From the NCBI GenBank assembly GCA_003971905.1, contig RSEE01000005.1, forward strand, positions 1,054,001 to 1,118,000: a stretch of DNA of 64,000 nt, read 5' to 3'. The translations under genes were made by a program, and so were the position numbers. Positions 24,066-34,236 of this stretch are shown here, piece after piece. Numbering within the stretch: position 1 is the stretch's first letter; every line of letters begins with the position of its first letter. A model generated the notes under the pieces. The model did not search any database and was not told the origin of the DNA. It saw nothing but the letters and a program-made list of their open reading frames with translations. The stretch comes from Moniliella sp. 'wahieum' (taxonomy: Eukaryota > Basidiomycota > Moniliellomycetes > Moniliellales > Moniliellaceae).

Positions 24066-25067
24066 CTATGAGGACAAAGTTGCGAGGGCGGGTGGGGCAT
24101 TAGCTCCGGCCAAAACGTGAATCAAACGAGAGGTGCGGGCCTTGATGACGGTATCCATCTCGTGCCTCAAGGCATCGGTAGCCTGGGCAGCCAGCTCAAG
24201 AGCAGAGGCAAGGCGATCGGCGTGCATCCTCGTCTCCAGTTCCAATAGTGCAATCCGTCCTTGCCGGGCGAGCATCCCAACGGTGATCAGGGGCAAAGCC
24301 ATTTCTTCGGCTTGGTTCAAATCCAATAGAAGTACGCCTCCTGCCGAGGTAGATGGGTCCCCGTCTTCTACTCCCGACCCGGTTGTTGCCTTGGACGCCT
24401 CGGGGCTAGGGACGACATGCGCCCCAGCATAGAGACCAACGGTAACCGCGACCAACGGTTCGAGCATGGCGATACCCGCATCCAAGAGGGCGAGCGAAAC
24501 TGCATTAACTGCGGCGGCCATGATGGAGCCATCAGCTTCGGTGATGGATACGTGGACGCTAATGACAGACCGGGAGTAAGTGCCGCAAGACGATCGGGGC
24601 AAATGCGCCTTCAATCGCAGCTGATAGGTTTCCCATTTGGCGGTCGCCCTTGGCCCGTTTCCTCCGTTCAGCGCCCGCCCAGGGTACCATCTCGCAGTCC
24701 ACAGCCAAGACAGCCGAGTCGTCTCGCGTCCCGCTTCCACTTCCGGATCCACCGGCTGCGCCAGAGGCGGCAGTCGCGCCCCCGGCTGCCGAACCGGTGG
24801 GTGCATCAGCCACTCTTTGCCTCGGACCGTAGACGGTGGCACTGACAGTGGTCAGTCCGTGAGATACTGTAGCAGACCCATCAGGTCGGGCGATGCTGGC
24901 CCCAGCCGAGTGGGAGCCAACGTGGAGTTGGAGTCCACGGAGCTCCAGAGGTTTGCGGCCGTCAGCACGGAGGTGACCTGACGAGAGCAGCTCAATTCGG
25001 GACTGATGGGGTTCAGGGGTCAGCCAAGCAAAGGGGGCAAGGAGGAGGCGGGCAGGCAGCATACCAT
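24066..25067 (-). CDS. SKI6: Exosome complex subunit RRP41/Ski6 (one frameshift)
   Basis: RNase PH-fold subunit of the nuclear and cytoplasmic RNA exosome ring. It has RADGRKPLELRGLQ at the start, TVSATVYGPR, then CEMVPWAG, GDRQMGNLSAAIEGAF, ADGSIMAAAVNA and GRIALLELETRMHADRL. An Ala/Gly/Ser-rich insertion of about 30 residues follows the VYGPR strand and another acidic one precedes VLLLDLNQAEE. The first exon is the ATG alone (25065-25067). A 62-nt intron, 25003-25064 (GTATGC, CTGAC, CAG), joins it to TCCCGAATTGAG, giving MSRIELLSSGHLRADGR, the typical RRP41 start. One base is missing near 24572, where LLPRSVISVHVSI must be bridged. In fungi the subunit is structural rather than catalytic. 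Confidence 0.93.
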
Positions 25068-25453
25068 AAGGAGCAGCGCTGATGATGGTGTTGGTACTTG
25101 TCAGTGCAGCTTCAAACAGACTAGGCAAAAATGCCTACTAAAATGACCAGCGGAATAGGATGGCGGAATGAACTGCTCGTAGTCTCACGCCCACATGGAG
25201 CTTCAAGCTGCAGGCGTTCAACGTTCAACTTGAACTGAACGTTCAACAGGCTTCCACCTCTTCAACAGCTTCAACAGCTTCAGCGCTTCAGCGCTTCAGC
25301 TTCAGCTCTTCAACGTCTTCAACCTTGAGCTTGACTTTAAGGCCAAAAGTCCATCGAGTCGGTAGGGCTTCACTCTTGTCAACGGGGAGCATAGCGCTCT
25401 GATAGCTCTAGTGCGGTCCGCCCCTGTTCCTATCGCCTGGATATGGTGCCACA
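25068..25453. promoter_or_regulatory. Shared divergent promoter region of RRP41 and SRP9
   Basis: 386 bp between the divergent start codons of SKI6 and SRP9. Most of it is the CTTCA/TTCAA-type repeat listed at 25201. No TATA box is obvious. Confidence 0.5.
25201..25335. repeat. Degenerate CTTCA / GTTCAA short tandem repeat
   Basis: A 135-bp stretch made of variants of CTTCAACAG, CTTCAGCG and GTTCAACGTT, several in exact tandem (TTCAACAGC twice, GCTTCAGC several times). It lies in the divergent SKI6/SRP9 promoter. Confidence 0.75.
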
Positions 25454-25838
25454 ATGGTGCATATCAAGCATTGGCCCGAATACCAGGTAGCCACTGTAGA
25501 CCTGCTCGAAGTTTTTCTCCTGACAAGAAAGTGTGTTCCTCTGCCCCACCTCTCCCCGTTATGGACATTTTGCTCATGTCGGGTACTCCTAGGCCCTGCT
25601 GTCCTGCTACGTACAGACCAGGTTCGTGATCAAGCTTCGACCGAAAGATCAATGGCTTGTGCTCTTTCAAGGTTACCGACCTCACCTCCACTTTCAAGTC
25701 AAAGCTCGGTCCCAGGCTATCCTTAACCGTTTCGAAGCGTTGACCAGGGGTTTTCTTGCTGGCGCCGCGGGTGCCACCGCTGCAAGGCGGAACACCGTCA
25801 CACTGAGATGGTCCAAGGCCATTTGGCCCAGCTTGTAG
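25454..25838 (+). CDS. SRP9: Signal recognition particle subunit SRP9/SRP21 (frameshifted)
   Basis: Small SRP protein that with SRP14 forms the Alu-domain heterodimer pausing translation of secretory proteins. The start MVHIKHWPEYQ, the SPDK motif, TRFVIKLRPKDQWLVL and then KVTDLTSTFK match the SRP9 fold in order. An intron at 25531-25616 (GTGTGT ... CAG, 86 nt) separates SPDKK from TRFVIK. A T is missing in the five-T run just before SPDK (25512-25516), and the frame changes again near 25665 and 25710. The tail after NRFEALTRG is Ala/Gly-rich and uncertain. Length about 95-100 residues, normal for fungal SRP9. It is recognisable only after combining frames, so single-frame gene callers would miss it. 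Confidence 0.75.
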
Positions 25839-26204
25839 CAAGTACACAGGCTACTTGTGGATCATCAGCCTTAGAGACAACCGTCAGTGGTGCCGAAGTA
25901 ACTCATCCATGTTGTGGTCGGGGGGGTTGCGAAGAAAAAAAGAAAAAGGGCAAGAAGTGATTGAAGTCAATATTCCCTCCCTTTCATTGCATCTCTCATG
26001 CCATGACCTTGTGTCCCCGGGCCGTACATCCATGACTTTTGTTCGCATTTGTTTTTGACAAGATACGCATATCTATCTCCTGTCTGCTTGTCAAAAAGTT
26101 GTTCCAAGAGGGCGTATGGCAAGGAGAATTGACATCGATTATGACAACGCCTTTACAACACCTTTAGTAGCGAGTGTTGGGCCGAAGGCGATAAGCCAAA
26201 CAGA
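25839..26204. other. Convergent 3' flanks of SRP9 and CTP1
   Basis: No gene or structured RNA is recognised; short poly-A stretches near 25932 and 26090. Confidence 0.5.
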
Positions 26205-27155
26205 TTAAACGGTAGCAGCGCCCATGAGCGCCATCATCTTCATAGATAGTAAAGACAATGCCGCCTGACAAGACCAGTCGAGCCAGACGCGTAGTCGATC
26301 CGCGCCACAAGGCCAGCACACCATCTGTCTTGACCGTCTGGACAAAGCAGTCGATTGTGCCCTTGTACCTTGCTTTGGCCTCGATCGACTGCATCCGTGT
26401 TTTGACCGTGTCAAGCGGCATGGTGCTGTACACAGTAATAATACCGGCCACAGCGCCGATGCCAAAGGTTACGCCTCCGGGCAATGTCTGCCCTGGGCGT
26501 GACGAGCCCTGTACCAAGTTCTTGAGTGTCGATAAGAGCCCAACCGGACCATGCTGTTGGCCCCCTGGCGTAGAATAACCGGAACCAGCCCCCGGTATAC
26601 GCCCGCCAAACCCTCTTGCCGCACGATGGCTGCGTGCCCGCCATAAGGCCTGGGGGGTACCGCCGCACGGGTTGTTTGGCGTCATCGATGAGCTTGGTCC
26701 TATAGAGGTACGGTCAGTTTAAGGAGCTCACACTTGATGGAAGCAGATCCAACTCACTTGATCGTTTCTGATGGCGTAACGGCAAAGACAGCCTCCATCA
26801 CGCCCGCGCCCAACCGGCAAGGAGCGAACGGGGGCCGCTAAGGCGCCCATCCTTGTCGCGAAGAAGCGTTTTGAAGTGGTCAAAGGCCAGGAAGCGCACG
26901 CCAGCCTTGACGAGTTCCCAACAACCAATGCACCGCATCCCGAGTACAGACCGCGGACTCCGGACTGGGCCACCGTGTCCTTGACAATCGCAAAGGGAGA
27001 GGGGGGTTTGCCGCCGCCGCGAACGGCAAATTGGGACACGGTCTTGGTGTACTCGATGGGATATGTGGCCACCCCCTCGATCGCGCCAGCTGTGGCGCCG
27101 GCAATGAGCGAGGCCAGGGCTTGTCCTTCTTGCCTGACTTGTTGGTGGCGGCCAT
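26205..27155 (-). CDS. CTP1: Mitochondrial citrate/tricarboxylate carrier (frameshifted)
   Basis: SLC25 inner-membrane carrier exporting citrate for cytosolic acetyl-CoA or importing it in exchange. Signatures: YPIEYTKTVSQ in repeat 1, a Pro-Ser-Glu-Thr-Ile-Lys signature at the end of exon 1 in repeat 2, and MPLDTVKTRMQS in repeat 3. Gly-rich helices LIAGATAGAIEGVAT and FGIGAVAGIITVYS match CTP1, as does TRLARLVLSGGIVFTIYE near the end. The start MAATNKSGKKDK is a short basic leader. An intron at 26700-26757 (GTGAGT, CTGAC, TATAG; 58 nt, phase 2) splits the Lys of the second signature. Breaks lie near 27123, 26932, 26800, 26625, 26480 and 26240. The C-terminus is MALMGAATV with the stop at 26205. 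Confidence 0.88.
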
Positions 27156-27471
27156 GGTGGTAGCGAGGAGCGAGCCGGGAGCACGCGCGGTTGGGCAGAT
27201 TGGACAAGGGTGCTAGCACGTCACATGACCCTTTTCACGCCATTGCAACTGCTGCCCTCGACGCTGCTCCTGCTCGGTCGACCGACGCGGCGAAAAAACC
27301 ACAGGCTGGCCTACAGACGTCATTGGCCGGCGCTGAAAGTTGCAACTGCAGCTGCCTGGCAGTTGCGAGCAGCAGCCCATCTGCCCTTCCATGGGTCCAC
27401 CCACACGGCCTCAACATCTCTGCGCCGCGCAGTGCTCCCGCCGCCACCAACCTCTCTTCACCCTTCCCGTC
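27156..27471. promoter_or_regulatory. Divergent promoter region of CTP1 and the RING-CH gene
   Basis: 316 bp separate the two divergent start codons. The region is rich in CTGC and CAGC triplets; a CACGTCACATGA stretch at 27219 resembles an E-box/bHLH half site. Functional reading is inference. Confidence 0.35.
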
Positions 27472-29344
27472 ATGCCCCATCCCTCTCGACCAGTCACTGT
27501 CGATGATCTTGTCGGAAAGACGTGTTGGATCTGTGCCGACAGTGAGGACGAAGATGCCGTTCGCGTGCCCCCACCCAGCGAGCGCGCCCGCTTTGTTCAT
27601 CCATGCGGATGCACCCTAATTGCCCACGAAACCTGCCTCTTGTCCTGGGTTGATATACAGCAGAAGAAGACGCCCCCGGCATAAATGCGATGGGAGTGGG
27701 CGGGGGCGGACGCGCAGGTGGACAGGATACTAGTTACCTGATCCCCATCAAATGTCCTCAGTGCCAGCAGCCGTACCAGATAACCGACGCCGCATCAGTA
27801 CCCGAGCGATGGCTGCGCAATTTCCTCGCCGTTGCTGCCCACAGATCACCTCGCTATCCAGTCTTGCCGCATGTGCCACCGTGGGTGTTAGCTGCTACAC
27901 TCTCTGTTCTACCTATGGTCGATTCGCATTGCGGCTGCTTGTCGGAAGCGACGCGGCGACGCGCGTCTTCAATCGGCCTTTGGGCTGGCATGTGCGTCCC
28001 TTCATCCATCAGCTGCCCAACTCACTGGGGTACCCATACTGACTTTTCCGCCTGCAGCTGAACGCCGACCTCGTCCTGGTCCCTTTCGTTTTGACCTTCA
28101 TGCGGCTCCCCATATTCTTGCGTCCCTCGCACTGGGTATTCCCAACGTTGCTGATGCTGCCTTTCATCTCAAACTCACCTTTTACTCCCCCAGTGGGAGG
28201 TTTTGGGCAAATGGGCGCACCAATGGACTGTTCCAGAGTCCTGCTTCATCCTTGGCTTCCTTGCCTCGCACTGGGTTGTGGCCCCCCACCCCAGCCACAA
28301 CCTTACTTCTGGTCCCCTGGGTTCGGGTGGCGTACTTCCCTCTCCCGCGCTCTGTATCGTCTTTTTTCCGATCTTGGTACCGTGCCGAAGTGGCGCGCAG
28401 AAACGTTTTCCTTCCCCTCCCTCCCATCGATCCTCCTGCAATGCGGTACATGTGGGGCGGCCACAGAGGTGAGAGGGAAGGCCCAACGATAGGCGACATG
28501 GTTCGTGATGGGCAGACGGAGGTGCCAGTGCGGGTCACTTCGAATGATGAACTACACATGTTTATCCCCAACTATGTGGTCGTCGAAACCATATCGGAGT
28601 GACCTTTGACCAACCGCCCCACTTGGAACGGGTGAATCCCCTCTTCCTAACCCGGACCACGCGCGGGATCCCTACGTCGACCCTGGGGTTACCGCGGTGG
28701 ATGTGGGGCACTCGAGTTGGGAGCGTGGGAGAGTGCAGCGCGTGATACCCGCCGATGCCGTTGCGGAGTGGCGGGGCGAAGAGACCCCGGTGGGGATCCC
28801 ATTGTCAACCTCGATCTCTTGCGGTGCATGGCCCCATCTCAGGGACCGTTCCGGGTTGTGAACATTGAGTATCGTCGCAAGACGGAGTTGCATCGGTACT
28901 ATATTACCTTCTCCTCGGTGCTAGGCTTAGTGATGGGCGGCTTGACGCTTCCTGTTTTCGCGGCGGCTGCAAGCGGGTCCTTCTCCTACATATATCCCGC
29001 TTTATTCCCCCTCCGCCGTGTGCTTGGGATGGCCCCGGCGGTCTCGCTGGGCTCAGCGGCTTTGGGATCGGCTGTGGTGAGTGCCGGGCTCCCCTCGCCC
29101 GAAGGTAATGGCTGGTGTGGGACACCGTAACTGGGGAGGACCCCGTCTGGTGGCGCAACGCGCTAGGCCTTTTGTGGATAACTGTTCGTGACTTGCAGTT
29201 GCCACCCTACGCCTGCTCCGATACCGCGCCCAGCGTTCGCGTCGCCTGAAGTCACTTCCCTTTGCCCCCAGCCAACTCGACACGCTTACCGTCCGACCTG
29301 GTCTCTCGTCCCCGTCGTCGACGTCGCGTACGCCCACAGCCTGA
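27472..29344 (+). CDS. RING-CH (MARCH-type) membrane E3 ubiquitin ligase (frameshifted)
   Basis: Probable membrane-anchored ubiquitin ligase. A C4HC3 RING-CH finger occupies about residues 18-85: CWIC, then PCGCTLIAHETCLLSWV, then CPQC. Hydrophobic segments suited to membrane helices follow, for example around FALRLLVGS, LVLVPFVLTF, YITFSSVLGLVMGGLTL and NALGLLWITV. The C-terminus has a basic stretch (SRRLKSLPF). An intron at 27992-28057 (GTGCGT, ACTGAC, CAG; 66 nt) joins PLGWH to LNADLVL. Several frame changes occur (near 27683, 28200, 28320, 28600, 28740, 29110), so the topology cannot be counted. The start is the first Met before the finger. The end is uncertain; another frame would run to about 29500. 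Confidence 0.75.
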
Positions 29345-29547
29345 CAACCCTCCAGGTGCAACCCTCTCCGAGTCCACTCTTGCTACATTGCGTCCCCACC
29401 TCACTTGCCTGAGCAAGCCATACATATCTATTCTAGCATCGGATGGAGTTATCACCTGCCAAAGAAAACGTGATAGATGTGTATGGCCGTCAGATTATTA
29501 GAAGCCCAATTATTAAGGGAGAGGCACACGTTGCGCTGGTCTGGGGT

Positions 29548-30364
29548 TCACTTGTGCGCGCGTTTGAATTCGGCGGGTGTGGTCATCTTTTTCAAGGACC
29601 ACATGCCTCGTTTCCATCTCTTGGCCCTTTCCTGCTCGCAGCAAGCGGCGCTCGCCCGAGGTCGTCTTGCCCAGCAACATGTCGAGGTACGAAGACTTTC
29701 CGTACTCGGCACCTGACTGGGTATACACCGTAGCAAGGCCCTTTTTGACCATGAGAGAGAAATGTTGGTGGGGCCCAGGATGTAGGGGGGGCGCCAAACG
29801 TAGGCGTGCCGACAAGGCGGTGGTACTGGTCTAGGCGGCCGAGCCCAAGGGTGAGGTAGCGTCCTTGACCAGCCCGCGTCAGCTCCTGAAGCGCTTCCGC
29901 GGCATAGGGCTGGCCGGGTTGCCCAAAGTGCGGCATTTCCGGAGCATCGGCCCCAGCCAGACGCACACTGATGGTTTCTTTGGCGATTAACCTTACGGTC
30001 TTGGGAAGGGGGTAGAGCCAAGGCCCGAGGATCCGGCCGCCGGGTTGGTGGTACTACATGGCAGGTCAGCCCAGGAACAAAAAGGGAAGGGGAAAGGACG
30101 TACCAGGCGGAAGCCATCGCCATCGCCGACGTGCACCACCGTACCGGAAAGGTGTTTGGAGCGGCGCAAGAGCGCAGGGCTAAGGTAGTCGCCGTTGGGC
30201 AGGCGGCGCAAGTACCTCCACCACACCCAGCCGCCACCCAAGGCAAGCGCCAAGGCGGCCACGCCTACCTGGGTGTGGAGGGGAACTAAGGGCTCCGCCG
30301 GCTCATCGGGCGAGTGGGCGGAAAGCTTCGATGGGAGTGGCGCGAAGGCAGGGATGGCGGACAT
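29548..30364 (-). CDS. LCL3: LCL3-type membrane-anchored staphylococcal-nuclease-fold endonuclease (frameshifted)
   Basis: Fungal mitochondrial nuclease of the SNase family. The N-terminus has one hydrophobic helix (GVAALALALGGGWVWWRYL), then GTVVHVGDGDGFRL. After an intron at 30054-30103 (GTACGT, CTGAC, TAG; 50 nt) it continues YHQPGGRILG, then RLAGADAPEMPHFG with the catalytic-site Arg and Asp, QPYAAEALQEL, DQYHRLVG and GAEYG. It ends in TTPAEFKRAHK. This order and the helix-first layout match LCL3 of about 240-280 residues. Breaks lie near 29820, 29765, 29690 and 29640. The start at 30364 (MSAIPAFAPL) puts the helix in the usual place. Probably faces the intermembrane space. Confidence 0.88.
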
Positions 30365-31057
30365 GGCGAGATGGGATGGTCCCGGGCATGCCTGCAGGGG
30401 TCGGTGGGCCCGCACAGCAGAGCGGGTGGTGGTGGCAGCTGGCCTGTCTGCGTTGCGATGACGAGGCACGTGATCACGGGCCCCAATCACTGACCTAGGA
30501 AGAGCCAAAAAAACCTCCGGCTGGTTGGTCAGGAGTAATAGTACCGGCTCGCCGGGGTGGGAACGATGAACTATGAACGGTGGTGGTCAAGCAAGGCCAG
30601 CTCAACATCGTCATGGGGGGATCCAATACGGCAAGATCCCTCATCCCTGGAGAGTTTTTGTTAACCAAACTCCACGCTGCCTTCCACTACTATCAGTTCC
30701 TGTCCATATGGGCATCCCGCCCGCATTCTTCCTCAGCAAGATGGACCACACTATCATTATCGTCCGTTTCATGGGCGATTGAAACATATATATTGGGGGG
30801 GGAACGGTAGGCACGTGGGGCTGATTTGGTCGCATCATTAAGCGCACGCAATGAATGTAACCGTTACTATTGGGTCCGGTGCCCTTGGTAGGAGTCCCAG
30901 TGATGGCCACTTCTCAAGCCAGGCGAGAGGATCACAAAGGAGAGGTAATCCTTGAGCGCAGCAGGCAGCCTGGGCAAGCTCTCCTTCTACGTGACAACAA
31001 GATCCGTCGTGTTCCGGAAAGCATAGCAAAGGGGCCAGCGTAGCTTGCCAGACCCGA
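30365..31057. other. Promoter region of LCL3 and 3' flank of THI80
   Basis: No gene is seen. Short plus-strand frames at 30573-30810 have no domain. A TATATATTGG stretch is at 30785. Confidence 0.4.
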
Positions 31058-32139
31058 TTACCCACCCTTTTGTGCATTGGCAGCTGCCCGTGCCTTGCGG
31101 ATCTCCTTCGTAATTCCTCGTCTGCCTTGAGTTCGACCGACCAGTAGACCGGCGTGTCGGTCGTGATCTCGACCGTGCCGTCGCCCGTGAGATGATTGGA
31201 AGTGGAGGAGAAGGCCGCCAGATGGGTGGTTTGGTCCGGGGATAAATTCCATTCCAACCCTTTGGTACCCACTCTTGCCCGCCACCTTGCATCCCAATAC
31301 CAAGAGGGAGAATGCCGCATGTTTTGCCCAAAAGCCGGCGGTCCAACTCGATGCGATGTTCTCCTCGCGACAAGAGCCAGACAAGACTGTCGTCACTGAC
31401 AACGTAGGTATGTGCTCTTTTCTGCAGGTTATTTCCCCGCTGTGATTCCAGCCCCTGAGAGTCAGGATCGTAGACTCCGCTCAAGACAGGCACACCAGCG
31501 GCCATCTGCCAAAGGACATGAAGAGTATGGTTGGTTTGATCGAACCGACCGGAGAGGCCACCATAGATGACCACATCACGCCTAGCCTCGAACATATACT
31601 CGTCCTCCAAATCCTCGATGCTGGACACTCTTTGCAGGTCGGTCGCGTACTGGGAGGGACGATGAATAACCCGGGTGCCGAGCCCAACAAAAAATTTCTT
31701 GACATCCTCGCGTAACGAATCAAGGTCCCCAATAATTTCGTCGGGCGGGATCATCTTGTTGATCCCCACTCGATGAGGGGTGTCATTGGCACCGGCCAGA
31801 TTGACAAAGCCACGTTCATGGAACATGTCGTACAGCCGGTTTGCCGCGCCATCTGCACAGATCCGGGTCGTAGCTGCGCACTGTTAGCACCACCTTGCAC
31901 AGACTTCGAGAAGTAGGGAAGCGTACCTCGGCTCCAAAGGCGTTCAAAAGAGAGCATGTGAGTGTCCCAAATGGCCTGGTTGAGCATCACAATAAAGTAC
32001 CTTGCCTCAGAGCCTTGGGGTCAAACAAGCTCGAGGGTGCCCAGGTTAGGTTGTATGGCTGATACAGGCCCGAATCCGCATCGGCAACTTGGGTTGGCTT
32101 AGAGCTTGGAGCCTCCGTCTTCGTCTCAGCCTCGGCCAT
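31058..32139 (-). CDS. THI80: Thiamine pyrophosphokinase (frameshifted)
   Basis: Makes thiamine diphosphate from thiamine and ATP in the cytosol. Motifs in order: YFIVMLNQ, RICADGAANRLYD (nucleotide site), IIGDLDSLR (metal-binding Asp), a DLQKC-like TDLQRV, VVIYGGLSGRFDQ, then the C-terminal thiamine-binding beta domain with KTCGILPLG, WNLSPDQTTH, STSNHLTGDG and EITTDTPVYWSVEL. An intron at 31874-31926 (GTACGC ... CAG; 53 nt) joins ERLWSRA to TTRICADG. Breaks lie near 32010, 31865, 31290 and 31125. About 340 residues, near the fungal norm. The start gives MAEAETKTE, a short acidic leader. It ends 63 bp after the upstream WW gene stops, on the same strand. Confidence 0.92.
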
Positions 32140-32202
32140 TGGCTCATCATGGGTTTGCGTTTTCGGTCGAGAGAATGGGCGCGCTGAGGGGGTCCTGAGG
32201 GA

Positions 32203-32807
32203 CTAGATCTGATCTGCCTGGTTAATACGTTCCTCCGAATCTTGGGATTGTGTTGGGTCATCGGCGTATCCGCCTCGGGCTGGAGCATGCCTTGTTGAGT
32301 CGGCTTCCCCCGTACCACGCCAGGGGGAAGGCGACGTGGGTCCATGACGCTCGCATGTGTCACATATGGGCGTGGAGAATCGCTTGGGTGTTCCGAGTGC
32401 AGAGAAGAAGGGATGACGGAGCTTGGGAAGCCTCACCCGATCCAGACCCGCTCGTAAGCGCGCTGCTCTCGGGCACATTGGCGGTGGGAACATCAGTGGT
32501 GGGCACATCGGCGGTGGGAACGGCAGCGGTGGGCACATTTGTAGTGGACACATCAGGAGTAGACAACGTTGGTGGTAGTGTTGCTAGTGGGGGCGGCGGT
32601 GGGGGTGGGGACGGAAGTGCTCGTGACTGGGAATAGCCAGGGGGCGTCTGCCACGAGCTTTCGCGCGTGATTTTGTTGAACCAGTAGTAGTCGCCTTTGC
32701 TGGACTGCACAGGAGCCCAGCTCTTGCGCACCTGGATGCGGAGTAGGTCTTGCCATTTATCATGACTTTGCCCTGGGGGGGCGAGGCCGCACCTTCATCG
32801 GGGTCAT
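32203..32807 (-). CDS. WW-domain protein with a pentapeptide repeat (frameshifted)
   Basis: Small protein of about 200 residues with one N-terminal WW domain (RKSWAPVQSSKGDYYWFN, then ESSWQTPP), a fold that binds proline-rich ligands. It is preceded by an acidic leader (DPDEGAASPPQGK) and the strand INGKTYS. Next come a Pro run, six copies of a Val-Pro-Thr-Xaa-Xaa pentapeptide encoded by a 15-bp minisatellite, and a charged tail ending ERINQADQI. A C is missing in the run just after the ATG (32800-32803) and one base near 32728; a further shift lies near 32450. I cannot assign it to a named family; spliceosomal or transcription-linked roles are common for such proteins but not shown here. Confidence 0.65.
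32471..32560 (-). repeat. 15-bp coding minisatellite, six units
   Basis: Six tandem 15-bp units of the form GGGCACATCGGCGGT, each differing at a few positions, encode Val-Pro-Thr-Ala/Thr-Asp/Asn/Ala repeats in the WW-domain protein. Because the unit is a multiple of three, copy-number change would keep the frame. Confidence 0.85.
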
Positions 32808-32999
32808 GGTGCGTGCGATGGGGGCGCGGGCAGGTAGGTGGGTGGTGAAGTAGTGGAATGGAGAGAAGTTCGATGTTTGATGGGCCAAGTTGTCGCGTTG
32901 GTGAGATCGGTGAAAAACGGCCAGGCACCGAATTGCAACATTCAAGGACATTTTGTTGGTTTGGTGGCAATGGAAAAAAAGAAGAACGCCCTGTCGGGT

Positions 33000-33076
33000 C
33001 GAACGACGCAGGGGTCGAATGCAACCTCTGATTACAACCAATCGTAGTCAGACGCGCTACCATTGCGCAGCCGTCC
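33000..33076 (-). tRNA. tRNA-Arg (ACG), intron-bearing, copy with deletions
   Basis: Nearly identical to the intact copy at 56463-56543, but with one G lost from the D-arm junction, one G lost in the variable arm and GG lost from the T stem, plus one A/T change after the anticodon. A Pol III terminator (T-run on minus, A-run at 32973-32979 on plus) follows. Either it is a decayed copy or, like the surrounding protein genes, it has lost bases in sequencing. Confidence 0.7.
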
Positions 33077-33873
33077 TGATGTGTTATACATAGTGGTACT
33101 AGAGGACCACCCGGGCCTACGGCCCGGTCAGGTGCTTGGTGCTTGGTGCTTGCTCGCCACCTTCGCCAGTTCCCGATGGTTAGGGTTAGGTGGATTTATA
33201 ACCATGTGTGGTGGGGGCGAGGCTGGGCTACACGTGCTATTAGGTCAGAACTTGGCATCGAGCTCTCTGTTTTATTAAAAGGGGGATGTACACAATGCCT
33301 TCTTTCCGGCCTAGGCGTCTGCTCTTTCGTTCCAGCTGGCAGGTCAAGTCGCACGTCAACTAAGTGTCAAGCACCAAAATGCGGCGGAAGCACAATAAGA
33401 CGGAGGTTTCCCTGGGGTTCTGTTGTCATCGGTATGAGTGATAAGCAGGGGGAAGGAGGAGAAAGAAGGGCCCGACAGAGGCAACAAAAGACCAGATCTG
33501 GATTATGCCGGGAGGCTAAAAGCTGCCATGGGAACGACACGTATGCCACCAGTGGAGGAAAGGTTCGAGGAGACGGCAGTCCAGTATATGACAATGTGTT
33601 TTCATCGTCTCATTGACATTGTTAGGCCGGGGAGTGCAGAAGGGGCGCGCGTAGAGGAAAACACGTACAATTGTGATGAGTAGGGGGCCATTGGCACCAT
33701 CTCGCTGGCATACATTGCTATGACTCCCCATGACGGCATGACTGTTGGGTGGAAAGCGTACGGGCCACAGTATGCTAGACACAGTCAGGTCGAACGTGAG
33801 GGTGGGCGAGGACTTGATTTAAACATCGCCTGGCCAAAATGCAGCAGCAGACGGGAACTTGACAAAAAAGTTC
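33077..33873. other. Intergenic region between tRNA-Arg and tRNA-Asp
   Basis: No credible gene. Two tandem GGTTAG units near 33178 are not a telomere. An A-run at 33865-33870 is the terminator of tRNA-Asp. Confidence 0.45.
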
Positions 33874-33951
33874 TCTCCGACCGGGAATCGAACCCGGGTC
33901 TCGTCCGAAACGTCTACATGACAGGGACGTGTCATAATAAACTATCGGAGA
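33874..33951 (-). tRNA. tRNA-Asp (GTC) with short intron and short D arm
   Basis: Acceptor TCTCCGA pairs with TCGGAGA. The T arm CCGGG TTCGATT CCCGG and the anticodon stem CGTCC/GGACG are intact, with anticodon GTC. A roughly 11-12-nt intron lies after A37. The D arm is about six bases shorter than usual and lacks the conserved GG, so the D stem pairs poorly. This may be an assembly deletion or a degenerate gene. The terminator is the T-run just beyond 33874 on the minus strand. Confidence 0.75.
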
Positions 33952-34236
33952 TCTGTTGGGCACCAAATTGGATATGGCAACTTGTACAGAACAACGCGGC
34001 ACGTATTCGTTGACGGAGTCCTGCTCATCTGCTTTTCCCAAACTGTAACTGGATGGTAGAGGATGTAACGACTGTCATTGGCTACACTTTAGATCCGGGG
34101 CTGCAAAACCATAGGAATGTTATTTTTTTGGTCCCAAAAAAGGGTGGAGGGCATGGATGTCATCGGTCCAACAAAAGGATCGACGACGGTGGGGGAGCGG
34201 GAACGCGTAGAGTTACAAAAAACGGAACCTCCGTGC

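Noticed and set aside
33178-33193. GGTTAG repeats resembling a telomere
   Set aside because: Only two units, inside a gene-rich region; not a telomeric tract.
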